DNA of 11,549 bases, taken from contig JAHIRR010000020.1 of NCBI GenBank assembly GCA_018818505.1, positions 1-11,549 of the forward strand. Direction: 5' to 3'. This DNA is from Candidatus Omnitrophota bacterium. Lineage in GTDB: Bacteria; Omnitrophota; Koll11; Gorgyraeales; Gorgyraeaceae. The notes beneath the pieces were generated by a model. The model searched no databases. It was not told where the DNA came from and was given only the letters and a program-made list of their open reading frames with translations. Both the position numbers and the translations under genes were made by a program. How positions within the stretch are numbered: the first letter of the stretch is position 1; the number at the start of each line of letters is the position of its first letter. This document shows positions 8,601-11,549 of this stretch, piece after piece.

Positions 8601-10735
8601 GAGAAAAGCAGGTCACCGCAGGAGAGCTTTTGGGATTTTCTGTGGATGGAATGGATATAGACGGAGATAAGATTACTTATTCTGCAGGCAGCCTGCCAGA
8701 TGGAGCTATCTTTGACGCAAAAAAGTTTTCATGGATGCCCAGCTCCAGGCAGGCCGGTGAACATTTTGTAACGTTTAGCGCAAGTGATGGAATGGATGCT
8801 GCATTGGAAAGGATAAAGATAATCGTAAAGGCTCTGCCTGTAGGGCCTCAAGCAAAGGCGCTTGCAGCACCAGTAAAAGGCATGGCGCCGCTTGAAGTAA
8901 ATTTTGCTACAGATAGCGTTGATATGGATGGCCAGATCGTCAGATATGAATGGGACTTTGATGGTAAAGGTGTGTATGATTTTGACTCTCTTGAATCAGG
9001 CAAGTGCACGTTTATTTATACAGGCGAGGGAAGTTTTAGTGCGACGCTGCGAGTGACAGATAATGAAGGCTTTACAGATACCCATAGTGTTACTATAGAT
9101 GTAAAGAAGAATCCATCTGCGCCAACTGTTGATTTGGAGGCCATGCCTTTAAGAGGCACTGCGCCATGCAAGATCTATTTTCAGGGCAGCGCGTTTTCGC
9201 CAGCCGAGGTATGTAGGTATGAATGGGATTTTAACGGCGATGGCGTATATGACGCAAATTCTACAGAGTCAGCTAATATGCTCAAGACCTATGGCGTGCC
9301 TGGAGTTTACGATGCAGAGTTCAGGGTGACAAGTTCTAAGGGATTGAGTCATTCCACAAGCGTCAAAATTGAGGTGTTGGATCCATTCGTGTTAAGCGCT
9401 GAACCAGTAATTTCAGATCAAAATGGCAATGTTCCTGTTCAAGTGGATTTCGATGCAGATGTAGATGCGGATAATGAAATTCAAAAGTACCAATGGGATT
9501 TTGAGGGCGATGGCGATTTTGATTTTACATCTACAGATACAGCGGCAGTTAGCCATACGTATTATAAGCCCGGCGTGTATTCACCTGTTTTGCGGGTTAC
9601 TGATGGAAAAAATATTGCCGCAGAATGTAAGTCAGAGCTTCGATTTAGTGTATCTGACGCGCAAAATATTAAGAAAGGCAAATTGGTCGTTAAGCCCAAA
9701 AAAGGCAAGGCGCCTTTTACAGCAGGATTTTCTTTTGATTCAAATTTCGCGCATGGAGATGCCAGTTACTTTTGGGACTTTAACGGCGATGGTCTCTGTG
9801 ACATTGTGACATCTTTGGCTGAGGCAGAACATACATATTATGACGCTGGTGTTTATGTAGCAGAAGTCAATGTTAAGACTGCGGATGATTTTATTAGATC
9901 ATGCCGGGAAGCAGTTTATGTGACTAATGGGAAGCGTAGCAGCCGAAACTTAGCAATGCCAAATAATTCAGAGTTAAAAACGGCCAAGAATGTATTGAAA
10001 AATAGGCGGGACAAGATTGAGCTTTCAGATAAAACATCTCTATTGCTTCCAGCAGGAGTTTTGTATGAAGATGATGTGGTTGATATTGAGAAATTGGAGG
10101 AGTATGAGGTTACCAATGAGATTATTTTTGAGACAGAGGAAAGGATATCCTCCGCAGGTGAGTATAGAGAATATAAATTTGGGAATCACAAAAAGGGTTT
10201 TACTGAAGAAATGACTATATCAATACCTTATGCTGATGAAGACGGAGATGGGATCGTTGATGGAAAGAATATTAATGAGCTGACACTGGATGCGTATTGG
10301 TTTAACGAGGATAGCGGCGAGTGGGAGATGCTTTCAGATGGACTGGTATTTCCCGATGAAAATTTAGTCATGGTAAAGACGAATCACTTTAGTCTATTCG
10401 GGATAGCAGGCGCGGAAGCAGGGGGCGATGATTCTCCTGCTGAGAACCCTGGGGGTAATGGGGATGACGCAGGAGGCGGCAATGGCAGCAGCGGCGGAGG
10501 TGGTTGTTTCATTGCAAGCGCGGCATTCGGAACACCTTTGACAGAAGAGGTAAAAGTGTTATGTGAATTTAGGGACAAGCATTTATTGAAATCAAAGATA
10601 GGCAAGTCTTTCGTTAATCTTTATTATAGCGTTAGCCCGCCCATTGCAGAATTCATCAAAAGTAAACCCATGCTCAAGGCCTTTGTACGTTACCATCTTA
10701 AATTCCTTGTAAAACTCACCAAAGTTGTATTATAA
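2624..10735 (+). CDS. Giant secreted multidomain protein: alpha/beta-hydrolase, Ig-like, PPC, PKD, CFI-box C-terminus
   Basis: The product has 2703 residues. ATG 2624 is chosen because it opens a clean signal peptide (cleavage after AIA, residue 24). A longer reading from TTG 2531 would only translate repeat A. Domains in order: alpha/beta-hydrolase (about 50-340) with LLVHGF (60-65), Ser157 in THSTGA, Asp273 in GDEDWVV and His299; Rossmann/amidotransferase-like region (443-640); Ig-like or CARDB/MG2-like domains (about 640-940); two carboxypeptidase-regulatory-like domains (995-1146); three PPC domains (1170-1527); more Ig-like domains (to about 1980); He_PIG/cadherin-like (about 1983-2070); four PKD domains (2074-2436); ZU5-like region with DEDGDGIVDG (2463-2596); Gly-rich linker; CFI-box tail from Cys2628. 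I infer an exported, probably surface-held esterase or lipase-like protein; the substrate is unknown. The RBS is weak (GGA, six bases upstream). Two palindromic elements are translated in frame within it. Confidence 0.9.
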   Translation: MKIIFYFILICGLASLLLTSIAIADEDEPFVVTLDSTKGAKINISPYETTSDNVREKPILLVHGFTSSGEVWRNKNKDYIKEFTQNGYDVIVIDMRGNKVDTDGDHVVDAPVVGNSWGYTVRDLGDDVGIALQHGIDYLNQNLPDRNYTKADVVTHSTGALAVTAYSRSSGLISYKNNIDTIIELAPPNNGSVKGIANIKEIVQVLFLPPVQGIVAYEYCLELSSDKIWIPGSRMESEKLRKELIPESLFLQSIKGLGPAASIETFIAIGDEDWVVGDWSPVIEERDDIGYEYFIGLDHFNFCNSELVLQALLDKLEKGTESRFFDRYEPYRSKNAIAFLIAPGTGIDHPDDTFDVVSFAKGINVSPEKLFEMYMRIAGRKGKQALLNYWDALHYFKKAQEEIDSGMLEETVITNWNELLSEKNQILHEYFSEASKEYLECPDIAILANGFYNELAKLVIEKLEEPVRIVDHTFSPAILNDQKLLIIPSGGLSGLSNSDIFKKKLSEFVENGGTLICFTQQYGYDFTALPTGKLKAYGWQEDALCYTEAAYIKNFHQILSSQNKLYPDLKLDGYFTAWPDNTKVLLRRSKNLMPAMLMYEFGEGMVIVCSLYTDWGHINGQASASEIDLTRDLIRWSKQSQALPETQTGSDIREEIEINREFSAIEFVLRSPNGDILEKKARADPIYELGLTLNKPGIYCVDYMLYNSDNEIIQPQTEGFYFCFSQPPAGSIKNPDFTFNITTDSENYIQDAEAAFTLHFKNNTSRDEWVKCKARFSLHDIEFTESIKVPANTLVSFEKKIIAKLTDRLTANFYSSGNEFLNRAERGINVYIASVDAAINTDRKQYTPGQKVSIQYNIKNNSKTGVGLSLAMNIIDPKNNEVHYDTKTIRLSEGEIDSWKQDFKIPEDTPRGIYKIKLSAFSNSRLVGSKTVEIDIPSPLLYIEDKLPSSFFELLKIEMEKLICAPSESILAKIIINDSVDSAELDIRVLPSAEKGDLWGIIRDHEASPVQGANINSVYTNEQGRYLLKGLDRGEGTIDIRAPGFDELVKKINILAGDNNLDIALSPSKYGNLSGRVTDSIGSEVTLEPVSAASSDVSVRYAVVSGEGKFEFRHVPIGVYQLKVQPENITEEIQIEEGDNTELSLRAKRSNLEEEEIASAPINQGLAMTSETEPNNDFTTANEAGSNSTIRGKIYDFGDEDYFKFSVESVSILTVSVKNVPKDLTPNIRIYDSQKRWVGSTAAFRGEEIEYTLEISEAGTYYLHLKDRYNACSSHKEYRIEIDAVSGADQYEPNPDFAAAKEIDIRKEIFGTIFPNADQDYFKFNIEEKGIFYIQMQKVPEGLRPSLKIYDSTAKVIAQKGGSEGEKIWLEVELSEPGQYYLLIKDWYSNFSSPDEYSFKTYFIKTLDEYEPSNSKDQAQLLDFGKNYFATISTKKDSDFYKLSIPDAGKIIVSLKDVPSNIRPYIKLYKSTRQSWINSAAGSAGEDLTMEFEVNDPSNYFIQIQDRYNSQSSHLRYRLFVMYIPDDEYALELPAIFKKTLEISNVIDKKEIELEIPGIDELGKYYLQAVLKSPLPEKNSQAVERFYVGDLEPIASPEIKVSCLKDENTTFDAGGHARFRFKAINEGNAGGPCQFDFKFMDLFSQSASAFLEPGNEKELEFEFLLPVDLEEGLYKAEYTYSGEKQSVNFKILGVKIDAAPELKGNVFKLNIENKGSMKKIDLFAEIRCGSYEEKKEFSLVNTKDLIFNVPQVSGQDKIYYGIYFSSGKALYLDSYLLSSQEEELCPIKIIKAACDREGDTIKLEWKIDAQDQISVELALDLAGPDGQLRKLPMGNLRSCPLDKGINVLDREIQPELTSSGLYTVLYGFIQNDTTIAQGSLFFDVGNEVKIDVRSGKREYMEGEEIKITVSIFASFSLDGDLNVFLDNKIIETKPVQVDGFEEFDFSINDIKPGKYKACAVISYDDTEDASSKEDFRVKKKPKPNNSPVLFTIGEKQVTAGELLGFSVDGMDIDGDKITYSAGSLPDGAIFDAKKFSWMPSSRQAGEHFVTFSASDGMDAALERIKIIVKALPVGPQAKALAAPVKGMAPLEVNFATDSVDMDGQIVRYEWDFDGKGVYDFDSLESGKCTFIYTGEGSFSATLRVTDNEGFTDTHSVTIDVKKNPSAPTVDLEAMPLRGTAPCKIYFQGSAFSPAEVCRYEWDFNGDGVYDANSTESANMLKTYGVPGVYDAEFRVTSSKGLSHSTSVKIEVLDPFVLSAEPVISDQNGNVPVQVDFDADVDADNEIQKYQWDFEGDGDFDFTSTDTAAVSHTYYKPGVYSPVLRVTDGKNIAAECKSELRFSVSDAQNIKKGKLVVKPKKGKAPFTAGFSFDSNFAHGDASYFWDFNGDGLCDIVTSLAEAEHTYYDAGVYVAEVNVKTADDFIRSCREAVYVTNGKRSSRNLAMPNNSELKTAKNVLKNRRDKIELSDKTSLLLPAGVLYEDDVVDIEKLEEYEVTNEIIFETEERISSAGEYREYKFGNHKKGFTEEMTISIPYADEDGDGIVDGKNINELTLDAYWFNEDSGEWEMLSDGLVFPDENLVMVKTNHFSLFGIAGAEAGGDDSPAENPGGNGDDAGGGNGSSGGGGCFIASAAFGTPLTEEVKVLCEFRDKHLLKSKIGKSFVNLYYSVSPPIAEFIKSKPMLKAFVRYHLKFLVKLTKVVL
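6050..6131. repeat. Copy B of the TGTCATTGCGAG element, inside the giant gene
   Basis: The ends TTGTCATTGCGAG and CTCGCAATGACAA (6119-6131) are perfect inverted copies. The core arms GAAGCAATCTC (6069-6079) and GAGATTGCTTC (6089-6099) match copy A. The right half carries a nested 18-base palindrome (6101-6118, one mismatch) in place of copy A's left-half insert. The frame stays open and the element encodes residues 1143-1169, beginning LSLRAKRSNL, in the linker between the second carboxypeptidase-regulatory-like domain and the first PPC domain. The position suggests a tolerated insertion rather than a functional segment. Confidence 0.93.
6131..7203 (+). repeat. Three tandem PPC-domain repeats within the giant gene
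   Basis: The conserved Glu of the EPN-like opening motif is at residues 1173 (EPNND), 1292 (YEPNPD) and 1411 (YEPSNS), exactly 119 residues apart each time. Each unit then has a D-x-D-[YF] strand, an [LI]RP-x-[IL]-[KR]-[IL]-Y motif (TPN in the first copy), and an ending like DRYNxxSSxxxYR. This is the bacterial pre-peptidase C-terminal (PPC) fold, common in secreted enzymes. The copies are diverged at DNA level, so the duplication is not recent. Confidence 0.85.
8098..8143. repeat. Perfect 46-bp palindrome inside the giant gene
   Basis: The two 23-base halves, centred between 8120 and 8121, are exact reverse complements with no loop; each half has the run GGGCAACTTCGTAAGTTACC or its complement. 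It is translated as residues 1825-1840 (DGQLRKLPMGNLRSCP) in the middle of an Ig-like domain without breaking the frame. It shares no sequence with the transposase palindromes or the TGTCATTGCGAG family. It is best explained as an inserted palindromic element. Confidence 0.93.
8842..9930 (+). repeat. Four tandem PKD-domain repeats within the giant gene
   Basis: The PKD signature WDF[DNE]G recurs with its Trp at residues 2110, 2201, 2291 and 2384, spaced 91, 90 and 93. Three copies read WDFNGDG or WDFEGDG, followed by an acidic stretch that could bind calcium. Each ends in a Y-x-x-x-G-x-[YF] and [VA]-x-[VL] strand pattern. PKD domains are Ig-like spacers common in secreted and surface proteins. 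Confidence 0.88.
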
Positions 10736-10742
10736 TTAAGCT

Positions 10743-10793
10743 ACCTCCGCAACCCCGGAGGTTGCCTTCGGCAACCTCCTGGGTTGCGGAGGT
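10743..10793. repeat. 51-bp hairpin between the giant gene and the pseudouridine synthase gene
   Basis: The 24-base arms (10743-10766 and 10770-10793) pair with a single mismatch (C10756 against T10780) around a TTC loop. The structure begins seven bases after the TAA of the giant gene. No T-run follows it, so it is not a standard rho-independent terminator. Its last six bases are the Shine-Dalgarno sequence of the next gene. It could be another palindromic insertion, an RNA-stabilising 3' structure, or a translational control element. Confidence 0.9.
10788..10793 (+). promoter_or_regulatory. Shine-Dalgarno site of the pseudouridine synthase gene, buried in the hairpin
   Basis: GGAGGT lies eight bases before ATG 10802, which is optimal. 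All six bases belong to the 3' arm of the 51-bp hairpin and pair with ACCTCC at 10743-10748. In any transcript that covers both arms, ribosome access would be reduced unless translating ribosomes or another factor open the structure. Confidence 0.75.
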
Positions 10794-10801
10794 CTAAGTC
10801 C

Positions 10802-11549
10802 ATGGATGAGTTGAGAGTCAAGATAGAAGACGCTGGCAAACGCTTCGATAATGTGACGACGAAGAAGGTGTGTGCCTTGAAGCCGGAGATGGAGATCTCG
10901 CGTTCACTGGTGCAGGGGATGATAGCGAAGGGTGAGGTTTTGTTGAATGGAGATCGTGTAAAATCAGGGCACAAGGTAAAGACAGATGATGTGATAGAGA
11001 TAGACATGGAGAAACTTGAGAAAGAGACTCTTGCTGACCATGATAGGAAAATCCCCAAGGCAGAAAAAGTCCAGCTTGAGATAGTTTATGAGGATGATGA
11101 TATGTTGGCAGTGAATAAGCCGGCAGGTATGGTAGTGCATCCTGCATGCGGGAATTATTCTGGTACACTGGTAAATGCGCTTTTAAACTATGCTGGATTT
11201 TTGACAAAGTTTAATAAACCTAAAGAAGATACCTCTGACCAGATGCGTATTTTAAGGCCTGGCATAGTGCATCGCCTGGACAAAGACACCTCAGGCATAA
11301 TGTTGATAGCAAAGACTGGCGTGGCGCACAGGAAGCTTTCAAATCAATTAAAGAACAGGACTATTGCTAAGACTTACATAGCGGTAGTAAAAGGGATCGT
11401 AGGCCTGGATGAGGACATGATCAAGGCGCCTATTGGGCATGATAAAAAAGACAGGCGCAGAATGGCCATAGACGAGGAAAAAGGAAAAGACTCAATCACG
11501 TTTTACCGTGTACTTAAGAGAGACAAAGACAGGAATTTTACAGTTCTTG
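10802..11549 (+). CDS. RluA/RluD-family 23S rRNA pseudouridine synthase (3' truncated by window edge)
   Basis: 249 codons are visible from ATG 10802 before the window ends. RluA-family enzymes isomerise specific uridines to pseudouridine in rRNA in the cytoplasm. An S4 RNA-binding domain is seen at about residues 13-70 (ISRSLVQGMIAKGEVLLNG). The catalytic domain follows, with LAVNKPAGMVVHP (102-114) and the signature HRLDKDTSG (157-165), whose Asp160 is the nucleophile. AKTYIAVVKG and the APIGHD stretch are further family blocks. An S4 domain followed by this catalytic core matches RluD, which modifies helix 69 of 23S rRNA, but the related RluC and RluA subgroups cannot be excluded without the C-terminus, so no symbol is assigned. 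Roughly the last 60-80 residues are missing. Translation probably depends on the GGAGGT inside the upstream hairpin. Confidence 0.92.
   Translation, partial: MDELRVKIEDAGKRFDNVTTKKVCALKPEMEISRSLVQGMIAKGEVLLNGDRVKSGHKVKTDDVIEIDMEKLEKETLADHDRKIPKAEKVQLEIVYEDDDMLAVNKPAGMVVHPACGNYSGTLVNALLNYAGFLTKFNKPKEDTSDQMRILRPGIVHRLDKDTSGIMLIAKTGVAHRKLSNQLKNRTIAKTYIAVVKGIVGLDEDMIKAPIGHDKKDRRRMAIDEEKGKDSITFYRVLKRDKDRNFTVL

Noticed and set aside
9465..9809. 114-codon + strand frame within the PKD region
   Set aside because: It is an out-of-frame shadow of the PKD repeats, with no RBS and no recognisable domain.
10743..10800. Rho-independent terminator after the giant gene
   Set aside because: The stem is strong but is followed by CTAAGTCC rather than a T-run, and its arm contains the next gene's RBS.
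10741..11207. Two overlapping minus-strand open frames opposite the pseudouridine synthase gene
   Set aside because: The + strand frame has clear S4 and HRLDKDTSG motifs; the antisense products are low-complexity, Ser/Pro/His-rich, and show no recognisable motifs.

Overview
The window is 11.5 kb of moderately AT-rich bacterial DNA. Every supported gene reads on the + strand. Two housekeeping fragments frame an accessory block: the end of a threonine synthase gene on the left (2-367) and the start of an RluA-family pseudouridine synthase gene on the right (10802 to the edge). The organism cannot be named from this sequence alone. A giant secreted PPC/PKD protein with a CFI-box C-terminus, an IS200-like/RAYT transposase, and the TGTCATTGCGAG...CTCGCAATGACA repeat family would fit an uncultivated Gram-negative lineage such as Candidatus Omnitrophota. 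That placement is an inference, and similar repeats occur in other phyla.

Layout. After thrC comes a compact unit (439-1436): a Y1/HUH (REP-associated type) transposase gene lying between two identical 41-bp copies of a palindrome. Next is an XRE-family regulator gene (1536-1877), which overlaps a small TolB-like lipoprotein gene (1849-2457). A repeat cluster (2467-2606) fills most of the gap before a very large gene (2624-10735, 2703 codons). Its product looks like a secreted multidomain surface protein: signal peptide, alpha/beta-hydrolase with a visible Ser-Asp-His triad, a Rossmann/amidotransferase-like region, several Ig-like domains, two carboxypeptidase-regulatory-like domains, three PPC domains with an exact 119-residue period, a cadherin/He_PIG-like domain, four PKD domains, a ZU5-like region, a Gly-rich linker and a CFI-box C-terminal tail. 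A 51-bp near-perfect hairpin (10743-10793) then separates it from the pseudouridine synthase gene.

The most striking theme is the load of palindromic elements of at least four unrelated sequences. Two lie inside the reading frame of the giant gene (6050-6131 and 8098-8143) without breaking it. One brackets its own putative transposase. One carries, at its 3' tip, the Shine-Dalgarno sequence of the pseudouridine synthase gene. No rRNA, tRNA, CRISPR array or convincing rho-independent terminator was seen.
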